NCBI GenBank assembly: GCA_018127705.1
Contig: CP072328.1
Location: forward strand, 310,001-374,000
Direction: 5' to 3'
Source of the DNA: TM7 phylum sp. oral taxon 349
GTDB lineage: Bacteria > Patescibacteriota > Saccharimonadia > Saccharimonadales > Saccharimonadaceae
Length of the DNA stretch: 64,000 nt
The notes beneath the pieces are model-generated. The model was not told where the DNA came from. It searched no databases and saw only the letters and a list, made by a program, of their open reading frames with translations. A program made the translations under genes and the position numbers. This document shows, in pieces, positions 53,336-61,733 of the stretch (within the stretch, counting starts at the first letter, position 1; each line of letters begins with the position of its first letter).

Positions 53336-53821
53336 ATGCCCCGCAATAAGCGTGAAGGATTAGTTTTTGGTGTCGCTATGGCGTTTACGATGTCGTTATT
53401 TATGAATATATTTAACGCGTTTCGCCACGGCGGTATATCGGTTGAGGCACTTGGACATGCATTGCTGCTGCAGCCGGTAATTTTTACTATCGTGATGATT
53501 GTTGAAAATGCGGTCGTATCAAAAGTGGCTCATAAAGTCATGAGCGACATGGTACGAAAAAGCGATAGCGCTTCGGCAAAAGCGCTTGCTCAAACGGTGT
53601 GCGTGGTGACGGGTATGTCTCTTGTAATGAGTGCGATCGGGCTAGCGTTGTCTGGTGCGCCTCTCTCTGCTATGCCGGCACAGTTTGCGCTAGCGTGGCC
53701 AGTAAATTTCTGTGCCGCGTTTTTCTGGCAAGTATTTGCGGCAGCGCCTATTGCCCGTGGTGCACTTCGACTTTTTCGCCGCTATAACCGAAATACAGGC
53801 GCTGTAGCCACTACTGAGTAG
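53336..53821 (+). CDS. DUF2798-type membrane protein
   Basis: 161 residues with four membrane helices (LVFGVAMAFTMSLFMNIFNA, about 9-28; LLLQPVIFTIVMIVENAVVS, about 43-62; TVCVVTGMSLVMSAIGLALS, about 87-106; VNFCAAFFWQVFAAAPIARG, about 122-141). This is the two-repeat layout of the DUF2798 family, of unknown function, where helices 1-2 and 3-4 resemble each other. A good ribosome site precedes the ATG. It is hemmed between an IS5-type and an IS30-type element. Confidence 0.85.
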   Translation: MPRNKREGLVFGVAMAFTMSLFMNIFNAFRHGGISVEALGHALLLQPVIFTIVMIVENAVVSKVAHKVMSDMVRKSDSASAKALAQTVCVVTGMSLVMSAIGLALSGAPLSAMPAQFALAWPVNFCAAFFWQVFAAAPIARGALRLFRRYNRNTGAVATTE

Positions 53822-53854
53822 TGTGAGTATAGCGCATAGTTTTTCGCGCGGATC

Positions 53855-54998
53855 TTAAACCCACCCCTCAACCGCAACACCCAAAGACGCGGCGTATTCC
53901 AGTGGCGTTAGCCACTGGAATCGTTTTCTTGGTCGGTTGTTAAGCATGGATTCTACTTTTAATATATCCCGGTTAGTTAGTTTTTTGAAGTCAGTGCCTT
54001 TGGGGAAGAAGTCGCGGATGAGCCCGTTGGCGTTTTCGTTTCTGCCTCGTTCCCAGGAATGGTAGGGATTGGCGAAGTAAATATCCGCTCCTAGGTCTTT
54101 CTCGGTTTGTCTCCAACCGGCAAATTCTACGCCGTTGTCGTAGGTTATGGTCTTTGGCAAGGCTCCGGTGTGCCTGCTGAGCCTTTCTAGATCAAGCATG
54201 GTCTGTTTTTGTATCTTATGTACATCATAGCCGCACACTAGGCTAATTGAGACTAACCCCGTCTTTCGCTCCACGTGAGTTAGCAATCTGTCTCGGCTAT
54301 CTTTGCCGAAGATGGTATCGCCCTCTAGGTCGCCTAAGCGCCCGAGTTCATCCACTACGCCGGGTCTAGCTGCAATATTGCGTTTGCCGGCAGACATCCA
54401 GCCGGCAGGTACGGCAGGTATACGGCTGCATCTGTATTTCTTGCCGCGGCGCCGCAGGTGTTTATGGAGGTTGTATTTCTTGGCGTATTTGCAGATTGCT
54501 TTAGGCGAGACGTAAGACAAGCTAGCAGATTTGTCTCTTTTGTTAATCTCTATCTGCAGCCTGCCAGCAATCTGCTCGGGAGACCAACGCAGCCTGAGGC
54601 GCGATTCAACGAACTCTCTGGTTTGCTGGTATCCAGAAAGCTCCGAGCAGCAGGGATTGTTTCTTGCATCTAGCCAGCATCTTATGCTGGGCGGATTTAG
54701 CCAAGTAGTTTATTCTCTCGAATTGGCACAGGCGTCTTCTATGCCGAGCTTTCTTTTCGCGAATCACTGGCACTTTGGCGGTACCGCGAAAGTGTCTCGA
54801 GTCTAGTCCCAGCTCCTTAGGTTTATTAACTCTGGTCTTTTTGGCAAAATTTTGGTTTCGCCTGAGCTCCCGAGAGATGGTTGAGGGACTGCGGTTTAGC
54901 ATGCGAGCTATCTCGCGCACCCTGGCTGAGCTTCTAAGCAGCGCTTCAATAACAATTCGCTCTTCGCTTGAAAGTTGTGTATACTCTCTTTGAGGCAT
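53855..54998 (-). pseudogene. IS30-family transposase with a frameshift
   Basis: The first frame (54998-54606) has the helix-turn-helix REYTQLSSEERIVIEALLRS...EIARMLNRSPSTISRELR typical of IS30. Near 54650-54620 it shifts; another frame continues REFVESRLRLRWSPEQIAGR (about 54620-54540) and then the catalytic part from 54520: GDLEGDTIFGKDSRDRLLTH (first Asp), LPKTITYDNGVEFAGWRQTE (second Asp), YFANPYHSWERGRNENANGL (Glu). The order and motifs are complete, so a single lesion, or programmed shifting, separates the DNA-binding part from the DDE part. The last codons (EGWV, stop 53855) run through the inverted repeat. Confidence 0.88.
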
Positions 54999-55105
54999 TT
55001 TGGAATACCTTTCTGCTAAAATTAGGTTGTTTTCGTAGATCCAATTTTAACAAAGGACGAACCAAGATGCCTCTTTTTGTATGGGGAGTGTTGCGGTTGA
55101 GGGGT
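53863..55105 (-). mobile_element. IS30-family element with 18-bp inverted ends
   Basis: The ends ACCCCTCAACCGCAACAC (53863-53880) and its exact reverse complement (55088-55105) match at all 18 positions. Length about 1243 bp. No clear target duplication. The right end lies 17 bp upstream of the typA -35. Confidence 0.88.
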
Positions 55106-55121
55106 TGGTGTAGGGATTATT

Positions 55122-55150
55122 TTGGTTAGTGCAGACCATTATGGTATAAT
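55122..55150 (+). promoter_or_regulatory. typA promoter
   Basis: TTGGTT (55122-55127), a 17-nt spacer and TATAAT (55145-55150). Transcription should start near 55157. Confidence 0.65.
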
Positions 55151-55162
55151 AACTATAAGCAA

Positions 55163-55189
55163 GGTCTGTGTTGCCGCAGACCGTTTTTT
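55163..55189 (+). terminator. Attenuator-like hairpin in the typA leader
   Basis: GGTCTG (55163-55168) pairs with CAGACC (55177-55182), followed by G and T6 (55184-55189). It starts only about 6 nt after the predicted transcript start, so most transcripts would end after about 33 nt unless it is prevented. A third copy of GCAGACC lies upstream at 55131-55137, within the promoter spacer. Confidence 0.6.
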
Positions 55190-55228
55190 ATGAAATAAGC
55201 AGAAGCCTACGCGGTATTAAGGAATATT

Positions 55229-57052
55229 ATGACCGACCCAAATTATATTCGAAATGTTGCAATTATTGCGCACGTTGACCATGGTAAAACGACGCTTGTC
55301 GACGGGTTACTCAAGCAATCAAATACGTTTCGCGACAATCAGGCGGAAATGGCGCAAGCGTTGATTATGGATTCGGGCGATCAGGAGCGCGAGCGTGGTA
55401 TTACCATCACCGCCAAGCAGACGACGGTGTACTATGGTGATTACAAAATCAATATTATTGATACGCCGGGGCATGCGGATTTTTCTGGCGAGGTTGAGCG
55501 GACGCTTAATATGGCGGACGGCGTATTGCTTATCGTCGATGCACAGGAAGGACCGATGCCACAAACGAAATTCGTTTTGAGTAAAGCGTTGGAGCTGGGT
55601 CTAAAGCCGGTAGTAGTGATCAATAAAATTGATAAGCCGGCGCGGCGCGTTGCTGAAGTTGAAGATGAACTGGCGGATTTATTTTTGGAGCTCGCGACCG
55701 ATGAGTCGCAGCTAAAGTATCCGGTGTATTATGCGGCGGCGCGCGATGGCAAATCGTGGGTGCATATGCCGAGCGACCCAAGTGAGCCGGCTGATTTAGC
55801 GCCGATTTTCGAGGCGATTATTCAGCAAATTCCTGCGCCAAACGTGTCGGTAGACGGTTCGTTTCAGATGCTCGTAACAGCCCTGCAGTATGATAGCTTT
55901 TTGGGAAAGTATGCGATTGGGCGGATTAGCCGCGGTGTCGCTAAACGCGCAATGCCGATTGTGCTAATAAAAACTGACGGCACGGCGCAAAACGCTAAAA
56001 TTGATAAATTATTTATTAGCCGCGGGCTCGCCAAAGAAGAAGTCGACGAGGCAGTAGCGGGCGATATTGTTTATGTCGTCGGTGCGGCTGCAGCGCATAT
56101 CGGCGAGACGCTTGCCGACCGCGACAATCCTGAAGCGTTGCCGGTGATGGATGTCGAAGCGCCGACGATTAGCATGTACCTCGGGCCAAATACTAGCCCG
56201 ATGAAAGGCCGCGAGGGCGAATTTACAACATCGCGGCAGATCGGCGATCGGTTGCAGCGCGAGCTAGAGACAAATGTGGCACTTCGTGTGCGCGAGGACG
56301 GCATTGGATTTATCATTTCGGGTCGCGGCGAATTGCATTTAAGCGTGCTAATTGAAGCGATGCGGCGCGAGGGTTATGAGTTTGAAGTTGGGCGGCCGAA
56401 AGTTGTAACGATAAACGAAGACGGCGTCGAGAAAGAGCCGGTTGAAGAACTGCTGATTGAAATTGGTGCAGAGTTTGTCGGCGTTGTCAGCCAGGAACTT
56501 GGTAAGCGCAAAGCGGAGTTGATTAAGCAAGAACAGACCGCGAGCGGTGCTGCGCGTATGACCTATCTCATCACGACGCGCGCATTGATTGGATTGCGCA
56601 ACACGCTATTGACCGACACGAAAGGTACGGTGATTATGTATAGCTTGCCGCATGGTTATCAGCCGGCGAGTAGTACGTTGCCACGAACGCGCAATGGCGT
56701 GTTGATTGCTTTTGAGGCCGGCACAACGACGCCGTATGCGCTTGAAAACGCCGAAAGCCGCGGTGAACTATTTGTCGGACCAGGTGTGGAAGTGTATGCT
56801 GGTATGATCGTCGGGCTAAACAATCGTATGGACGACATGGAAATTAACGTTTGCAAAGCAAAGCACCTGACAAACATGCGTTCAAAATCAAGCGACGGCA
56901 CAGTGCAGTTGACGCCGCATACAGAACTTAGTTTAGAGCAGTCAATTGACTTTATCGAAGACGATGAACTACTTGAGGTGACGCCGAAAAGTCTGCGTCT
57001 GCGTAAAAAATATCTCGACGCTAACGAGCGCAAACGCCATAGCAAATCGTAA
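55229..57052 (+). CDS. typA: Ribosome-associated translational GTPase TypA/BipA
   Basis: Ribosome assembly and stress-translation GTPase. 607 residues. G1 AIIAHVDHGKTTLVDGLL (about 10-27), G2 RGITITAKQT, G3 IDTPGHADFSGEVER (about 74-88), G4 VVINKIDKPARR (about 127-138), then domain II, the EF-G-like domains III and V (DGIGFIISGRGELHLSVLIE), and the BipA-specific C-terminal domain (RSKSSDGTVQLTPHTELSLE). AAGGAA at 55220-55225 acts as a weak ribosome site. The leader carries a possible attenuator. Full length and intact. Confidence 0.96.
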   Translation: MTDPNYIRNVAIIAHVDHGKTTLVDGLLKQSNTFRDNQAEMAQALIMDSGDQERERGITITAKQTTVYYGDYKINIIDTPGHADFSGEVERTLNMADGVLLIVDAQEGPMPQTKFVLSKALELGLKPVVVINKIDKPARRVAEVEDELADLFLELATDESQLKYPVYYAAARDGKSWVHMPSDPSEPADLAPIFEAIIQQIPAPNVSVDGSFQMLVTALQYDSFLGKYAIGRISRGVAKRAMPIVLIKTDGTAQNAKIDKLFISRGLAKEEVDEAVAGDIVYVVGAAAAHIGETLADRDNPEALPVMDVEAPTISMYLGPNTSPMKGREGEFTTSRQIGDRLQRELETNVALRVREDGIGFIISGRGELHLSVLIEAMRREGYEFEVGRPKVVTINEDGVEKEPVEELLIEIGAEFVGVVSQELGKRKAELIKQEQTASGAARMTYLITTRALIGLRNTLLTDTKGTVIMYSLPHGYQPASSTLPRTRNGVLIAFEAGTTTPYALENAESRGELFVGPGVEVYAGMIVGLNNRMDDMEINVCKAKHLTNMRSKSSDGTVQLTPHTELSLEQSIDFIEDDELLEVTPKSLRLRKKYLDANERKRHSKS

Positions 57053-57058
57053 ATAAAA

Positions 57059-57088
57059 ATCTCCCGCATGGTAAGACAGGCGGGAGAT
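57059..57088. terminator. Terminator between typA and the minus-strand micro-gene
   Basis: A 9-bp stem, ATCTCCCGC (57059-57067) with GCGGGAGAT (57080-57088), 12-nt loop. On the minus strand it is followed by TTTTTATTT, a good terminator for the micro-gene; on the plus strand there is no T run. Confidence 0.82.
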
Positions 57089-57098
57089 TGATATTAGC

Positions 57099-57137
57099 TT
57101 AGCTAATGTACTGTACGGTAATTCGCTTTCGCTTCAT
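57099..57137 (-). CDS. 12-codon micro-gene (MKRKRITVQYIS)
   Basis: A tiny open frame on the minus strand, ATG 57137 to TAA 57099. It has all signs of a real transcription unit: a strong promoter (TTGACT, 17-nt spacer, TAATAT at 57193-57188), a 44-nt leader with an AAGGAGA ribosome site (57147-57141) 3-5 nt from the ATG, and a strong terminator 11 nt past the stop. The product is a basic, short peptide with no known relatives that I can recognise. It lies between typA and the GH13 gene. It could be a functional peptide, a decoy or ribosome-associated peptide, or just the coding end of a small RNA. Confidence 0.55.
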   Translation of the reverse strand: MKRKRITVQYIS

Positions 57138-57187
57138 AGTTCTCCTTTTTGTTTTTAGTGATGTTTGTGTGATTAACCACTGTATCT

Positions 57188-57216
57188 ATATTAGCATAAG
57201 CATGATGAAAAGTCAA
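57188..57216 (-). promoter_or_regulatory. Promoter of the minus-strand micro-gene
   Basis: On the minus strand TTGACT (57216-57211), a 17-nt spacer with a TGC extension and TAATAT (57193-57188). Transcription should start near 57181. Confidence 0.75.
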
Positions 57217-57237
57217 TAGTATTTTTTAATATTCTTG

Positions 57238-57277
57238 TTGTAACAGGGGCGGCTATTGTATATAATATACGCTTATG
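57238..57277 (+). promoter_or_regulatory. Promoter of the GH13 gene (leaderless)
   Basis: TTGTAA (57238-57243), a 17-nt spacer and TATAAT (57261-57266); the ATG at 57275 is 8 nt further. It is divergent from the micro-gene promoter (back to back within 80 bp). Confidence 0.68.
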
Positions 57278-58954
57278 AAAAACGTAGACAATCGCTCTGT
57301 ATTGCGTAAACGCTGGGCAAATGTAAATGCCCTGTATCAGATTTACCCGCGATCATTTATGGACTCAAATGGCGATGGTGTTGGTGATTTGCGCGGTGTA
57401 ATTGATAAATTAGCCTATATAAAAAGCGGTGAAAAATCACTTGGCATCGACGCGATTTGGTTTTCTCCGTTCTATCCATCACCGCAAGCTGACATGGGCT
57501 ATGACGTGTCGGAGTATTGCGACATTGACCCGATGTTTGGTTCGCTTGATGATTTTCGCGAACTGGTCGAAAAAGCGCACGCAAGCGGTATTAAAGTCAT
57601 GGTTGATTTTGTGCCGAATCATACAAGCGATCAGCATCCGTGGTTTTTGGAATCGCAATCGTCGCGCGATAACGATAGAAGTGATTTTTACACGTGGCGC
57701 GATGCGCGCGCGGATGGTTCGCCGCCGAATAATTGGTTGAGTATTTTTGGCGGTTCGGCGTGGCAGTGGAATGAATCGCGGCAGCAATATTATTTACATA
57801 CGTTCTTGAAAGAGCAGCCCGATTTGAATTGGGACAATCCGGCGGTGCGCCAAGAAATGAAGCGCGTTCTGAGATTTTGGCTTGATTTAGGCGTTGATGG
57901 ATTTCGCGCTGACGCAGTGCGGTGGATTAGTAAAGATCCGCAGTTGCGTGACGATCCGCTCGCGGCGCATTGTTCTGACGAGCAATCAGTGCAGTCGTTT
58001 GATGATTTGCAGCATAAATATAGCCGTTTTTGGGAAAATCTGTTTCCATATTTGCGCGAGCTGACGGATGTTGTGGCATCGTATGACGATAGAATCATGA
58101 TTTTCGAAGACTATCCCGATGGAAATTACGGCACGCAGGAACAATATCTCGGATTTTACGGCGTCAACCCTGACGTGTCGATGCCATTTAATTTTGAAGG
58201 CTTGAGTGCGAAGTTTTCAGCGGAATCGTTTAGTACGATGGTGAATGAATTTCAGGGCATGATTAATCCTGATATTCATACGCCGGTGTATTGTTTTAGC
58301 AATCACGACCAAGCGCGAATTGCGACGCGTTATGGCGGTACAGAACAGGCGCGGCTCGTTGCGCTGATGCAGTTGACGCTGCCGGGTCTGCCGGTGGTGT
58401 ACTACGGCGACGAGATCGGTATGATGAACGCGCCGATCCGATTTGATGAAATTCAAGATAAGTCAGTATTTAGCCACGGTAATGACGAGTCGGTCGGGCG
58501 CGATCCCGAGCGTACGCCTATGCAATGGACGGGTGAAAAAAACGCCGGTTTTAGCCAAGCAAAACCGTGGTTGCCCGTTGATCCTATAAGTAAAAAAGTG
58601 AATGTTAATGTTGAGCAGCACGACCCCGATTCGTTTTTTGCCTTATATCAGCGGCTACTGAAACTACGTAGTCGGTATGAGATTCTGCGATTGGGCGAAT
58701 ACGAGCCGATCGGTGATGCGGGCGACGACATATTTGCGTATGCCCGGTGGATCGGCAAGGAGCAGCACGTGTTTGTGGCACTCAATTTTAGCGAAGAAAT
58801 GCGCCGTGTTACGTTGCCGCACGCCGGATTTGTTTTATGCTCAACGCATCCGGTTGATTATCCGGCAATTGGCGCAAACGGCGTTGTAACGCTCCGACCG
58901 TATGAGGGTGTCTTGGTTGAATGTAGCGAGCACCGATTGCAGTGCGACAACTAA
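57275..58954 (+). CDS. GH13 alpha-glucosidase (oligo-1,6-glucosidase-like)
   Basis: 559 residues. TIM-barrel motifs: region I VMVDFVPNHTSDQHPWF (about residues 108-124), region II GVDGFRADAVRWI (catalytic Asp, about 206-218), region III RIMIFEDYPDG (catalytic Glu, about 273-283), region IV CFSNHDQARIATRYGG (about 340-355). The N-terminal LYQIYPRSFMDSNGDGVGDL is typical of the oligo-1,6-glucosidase and alpha-glucosidase subfamilies. It should cut short alpha-glucans or sucrose-like substrates to glucose. No signal peptide, so cytoplasmic. With pyk and tpiA it suggests glucose-based fermentation; there is no transporter for it here. Confidence 0.92.
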   Translation: MKNVDNRSVLRKRWANVNALYQIYPRSFMDSNGDGVGDLRGVIDKLAYIKSGEKSLGIDAIWFSPFYPSPQADMGYDVSEYCDIDPMFGSLDDFRELVEKAHASGIKVMVDFVPNHTSDQHPWFLESQSSRDNDRSDFYTWRDARADGSPPNNWLSIFGGSAWQWNESRQQYYLHTFLKEQPDLNWDNPAVRQEMKRVLRFWLDLGVDGFRADAVRWISKDPQLRDDPLAAHCSDEQSVQSFDDLQHKYSRFWENLFPYLRELTDVVASYDDRIMIFEDYPDGNYGTQEQYLGFYGVNPDVSMPFNFEGLSAKFSAESFSTMVNEFQGMINPDIHTPVYCFSNHDQARIATRYGGTEQARLVALMQLTLPGLPVVYYGDEIGMMNAPIRFDEIQDKSVFSHGNDESVGRDPERTPMQWTGEKNAGFSQAKPWLPVDPISKKVNVNVEQHDPDSFFALYQRLLKLRSRYEILRLGEYEPIGDAGDDIFAYARWIGKEQHVFVALNFSEEMRRVTLPHAGFVLCSTHPVDYPAIGANGVVTLRPYEGVLVECSEHRLQCDN

Positions 58955-58996
58955 GCGAAGAGCTGCATAATTAAAAACGTATGTGCAGCTAATTGA

Positions 58997-60163
58997 TCAG
59001 CAGCTTGACTTGATTTCGTCGGGTAAAAACCCTTTCTCATGCTGAAAGCCTGCTTGCCATTTGTAATCTTTGCCGTAACCGAGATCTTTCATCAACTTCG
59101 TCGGCGCGTTACGGATATGGAGCGGTACAGGCGCGTCGGGAAATTGTTTTGCTAGGTCTTTGGCGGCATGCATTAGGTCGGTGATTTCGCGCGATTTCGG
59201 GCTGCGCGCCAAAGCGACGGCGCAGTGGTATAAATTATAGTTCGCTTCCGGTAGCCCGACGCGTTCAACCGCTTGGAATGTTGCTACCGCGAGCGCGAGC
59301 GCGCCATTACCCGCTAGCCCAATGTCTTCAGAAGCGAAAATTATCATGCGTCGCGCGATAAACTTTGGATCTTCTCCGGCATCAATCATTCGGCTGAGAT
59401 AATAGAGTGATGCTTGTACGTCGCTTCCGCGTAGTGATTTGATGAACGCTGAAATTACGTCGTAGTGCATGTCGCCTTTTTTGTCATAGCCAGGAATTTT
59501 CTTTTGTGCTGCTGCCTTTACGATATCGGGTGTAATTTTTTCGCTGAACCCGAGTGCTAATTCAAGATTTCCGAGTGCTACGCGTGCGTCGCCGCCGGAT
59601 AATTCTGCGAGATAATCTAGCGCTTTCGGCGCGATCTGCTTTGATTTGCCAAGTGTTTTTAGCGCGCGCTTCAGAATTGCAATAATTTCATCTTTTGCAA
59701 GCGGCTGCAGTACAAGTACGCGCGTACGGCTCAGCAGAGCGGGAATGACCTCAAAGCTGGGGTTCTCGGTCGTGGCGCCAATCAAGGTAATTAGCCCTGA
59801 TTCAACGTGCGGTAAGAACGCATCTTGCTGCGCCTTGTTGAAGCGGTGGATTTCGTCGACAAACAAAATCGTGCGTAAACCTAAATTCCAATTTTGCCGC
59901 GCGTGCTCAATTACTTTTTCGACATCTTTTTTACCACTCGTGACAGCACTGAGTTCAATAAATTCCGCGTTCACTTCGTGTGCAATAATACGTGCCAGCG
60001 TCGTTTTTCCTGTGCCCGGCGGACCCCAAAAAATCAAACTGACCGGTTCGCCCTGCACCACGATTTGGCGCAATAGCTCGCCGTTGCCGAGCAACTGCCC
60101 TTGTCCAATTACCTCGTCTAAGCTCTTTGGCCGCATTCGTTCTGCGAGCGGTACTCTCTCCAT
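58997..60163 (-). CDS. rarA: Replication-associated recombination protein RarA (MgsA)
   Basis: 388-residue AAA+ ATPase that acts at stalled replication forks. Walker A FWGPPGTGKTTLARII (about residues 49-64), Walker B ILFVDEIHRFNKAQQDAFLP (about 99-118), sensor 1 GATTENPSFEVI, sensor 2 GDARVALGNLEL (about 209-220), then the tetramerisation domain (DKKGDMHYDVISAFIKSLRG, SLYYLSRMIDAGEDPKFIAR). Intact. TATAAT on the minus strand (60175-60170) is 6 nt before its ATG, so it should be leaderless. Confidence 0.95.
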   Translation of the reverse strand: MERVPLAERMRPKSLDEVIGQGQLLGNGELLRQIVVQGEPVSLIFWGPPGTGKTTLARIIAHEVNAEFIELSAVTSGKKDVEKVIEHARQNWNLGLRTILFVDEIHRFNKAQQDAFLPHVESGLITLIGATTENPSFEVIPALLSRTRVLVLQPLAKDEIIAILKRALKTLGKSKQIAPKALDYLAELSGGDARVALGNLELALGFSEKITPDIVKAAAQKKIPGYDKKGDMHYDVISAFIKSLRGSDVQASLYYLSRMIDAGEDPKFIARRMIIFASEDIGLAGNGALALAVATFQAVERVGLPEANYNLYHCAVALARSPKSREITDLMHAAKDLAKQFPDAPVPLHIRNAPTKLMKDLGYGKDYKWQAGFQHEKGFLPDEIKSSC

Positions 60164-60169
60164 ACTTGT

Positions 60170-60175
60170 ATTATA
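60170..60175 (-). promoter_or_regulatory. TATAAT box 6 nt before rarA (leaderless)
   Basis: TATAAT on the minus strand at 60175-60170; ATG at 60163-60161. Confidence 0.6.
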
Positions 60176-60273
60176 CCGCGATACGTGGTGTAAAAAAATA
60201 GAGCGTTACTCACCTGTATTTGTGCTTTTGGTTGAACCGTGCGATAATTATAAGCAATAAAAGGAGGGGTTAT

Positions 60274-61020
60274 ATGGAAATTCTTATCATCATATGCGTA
60301 CTTGTATTCATTGCGATGTTGAGTGGTGTACGGGTAGTAAATCAATACCAGCGCGGCGTAGTGCTGACACTTGGTAGGTTCTCTGGTGTGCGTGAGCCAG
60401 GGCTTCGTATCGTTTTACCGGTCATCCAAACGATGACATTAGTTGATATACGATCGACGCCGATTGACGTGCCGAAGCAAGAGGTGATTACTAGAGATAA
60501 CGTAACGGTTGGCGTTGATGCAGTTGTTTATTTTCGCGTCGTTAATGCACCGAAAGCTGTGCTTGAGACAACGAATTACATCTATGCTACTAGCCAGTTT
60601 GCACAGGCTGCTTTGCGTGATGTGACCGGTAATGTTGACATGGACGATCTACTTGCTAAGCGCGAAGAAATCTCGCAGCAAATCAAAGAGATTGTCGACG
60701 CCGAGACAGACAAATGGGGTATTGACGTCGAAAATGTAAAAATTCAAAATATTGAGCTGCCAGGTGACATGAAGCGGGCGATGGCGAAGCAGGCAGAAGC
60801 TGAGCGCGAACGTCGCAGTAACATTATAAATGCTGATGGTGAAAAACAAGCTGCTAAAACTTTGGCGGAGGCGGCTGAAATCTTAGCAACAACGCCGGGT
60901 GCAATTAACTTACGTACATTGAACACCTTGGAGCGCATATCAACAGAGCCATCACAAAAGACAATGATGCTGTTTCCGGTTGAATTGATTGACGCGCTGC
61001 GCGGAAGTCGGGAAAAATAA
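60274..61020 (+). CDS. SPFH/stomatin-like membrane protein
   Basis: 248 residues from ATG 60274, chosen because AAAAGGAGGGG (about 60259-60269) lies just upstream; the longer frame from 60220 lacks this. One N-terminal membrane helix (ILIIICVLVFIAMLSGVRVV, about 3-22), then the SPFH domain (VVNQYQRGVVLTLGRFSGV, RIVLPVIQTMTLVDIRSTPI, QEVITRDNVTVGVDAVVYF) and a coiled-coil region (AMAKQAEAERERRSNIINAD, about 168-187). The protein should oligomerise into a membrane scaffold, as in slipins (YbbK/QmcA type). It has its own leader, unlike the leaderless genes nearby. Confidence 0.93.
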   Translation: MEILIIICVLVFIAMLSGVRVVNQYQRGVVLTLGRFSGVREPGLRIVLPVIQTMTLVDIRSTPIDVPKQEVITRDNVTVGVDAVVYFRVVNAPKAVLETTNYIYATSQFAQAALRDVTGNVDMDDLLAKREEISQQIKEIVDAETDKWGIDVENVKIQNIELPGDMKRAMAKQAEAERERRSNIINADGEKQAAKTLAEAAEILATTPGAINLRTLNTLERISTEPSQKTMMLFPVELIDALRGSREK

Positions 61021-61026
61021 AACTCA

Positions 61027-61067
61027 TTGTAATAGCTTAAGTACTTTGCCATAATATAGGGAGTATG
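61027..61067 (+). promoter_or_regulatory. Promoter of the PRTase-like gene (near-leaderless)
   Basis: TTGTAA (61027-61032), a 17-nt spacer and CATAAT (61050-61055); ATG 61065. Confidence 0.55.
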
Positions 61068-61718
61068 TATTACAGTAATCGTGTTGACTTAGGGCGCATG
61101 CTTGGCGGTCGTCTCACAGACCTTAAGGGTGTAGAGCCTGTGGTTATTGCGCTTAAGGAGAGCGCCCTAACTGCGTGTATTGGGTTGGCAAGTACAATTA
61201 ACGGTTGGATTTTTCCTCTACTCAGCAAAACAATTGAGATTCCTGGTGATCCTCGCATAATGGGTGCTATTGGGCCAAACGGAAATTTTACCTGGAGTCC
61301 TGATCTTGAAAAAATAGAGATTGACAGTATAGAGATGGAATCTCATATGGTTATTGAGGATGCTAAGCGCCAGGCTTTTTCGGAGTTGAATCAGTTGCTT
61401 GGCAAGTATGGTAATTTTTCTAAAGATGCACTTAATGGTAGGATTCTTCTGTTGACGGGTGATGTCATAAGAGATCGGATGGAGATTGCAGTTGCACTTG
61501 AATATTTAAAATCCGTCAGATACGCAAATTTGTATGGGCTTGGGGGAAATGTTGAGTCTGATGTCGCGACTTTTTACCACATTAATACTGACGTGTCAGT
61601 TGTACTCGATGTCATGTCGCACATGTTTCCTGCCGAACATTATTTCGAAAGGCAAGAAGACTATTCTGTCGAGGAGTGTAGATTATTAGTAACAAACATT
61701 TCGCAGTATTGGACGTAA
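61065..61718 (+). CDS. Degenerate phosphoribosyltransferase-like protein
   Basis: 217 residues. The layout follows predicted phosphoribosyltransferases (DHFR- or dienelactone-hydrolase-linked type): YYSNRVDLGRMLGGRL at the N-terminus, PVVIALKESALTACIGLA (first strand and loop, usually ALPRGGVPVA), TIEIPGDPRIMGAIGPNG, then GRILLLTGDVIRDRMEIAVA, which sits where the PRPP-binding VDDGIATG motif should be. Here it reads LTGDVIRDR, so only one of the two acidic residues remains. The enzyme is therefore probably inactive or altered. It lies at the head of the MoxR/DUF58 genes, 16 nt before moxR, and may be a regulator. Similarity is distant. Confidence 0.6.
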   Translation: MYYSNRVDLGRMLGGRLTDLKGVEPVVIALKESALTACIGLASTINGWIFPLLSKTIEIPGDPRIMGAIGPNGNFTWSPDLEKIEIDSIEMESHMVIEDAKRQAFSELNQLLGKYGNFSKDALNGRILLLTGDVIRDRMEIAVALEYLKSVRYANLYGLGGNVESDVATFYHINTDVSVVLDVMSHMFPAEHYFERQEDYSVEECRLLVTNISQYWT

Positions 61719-61733
61719 AGGAGTGTAGTAAAA

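Noticed and set aside
57099-57137. Known small ribosomal proteins (bL36, bTHX) for the micro-gene
   Set aside because: The 12 residues do not match their sequences or lengths.
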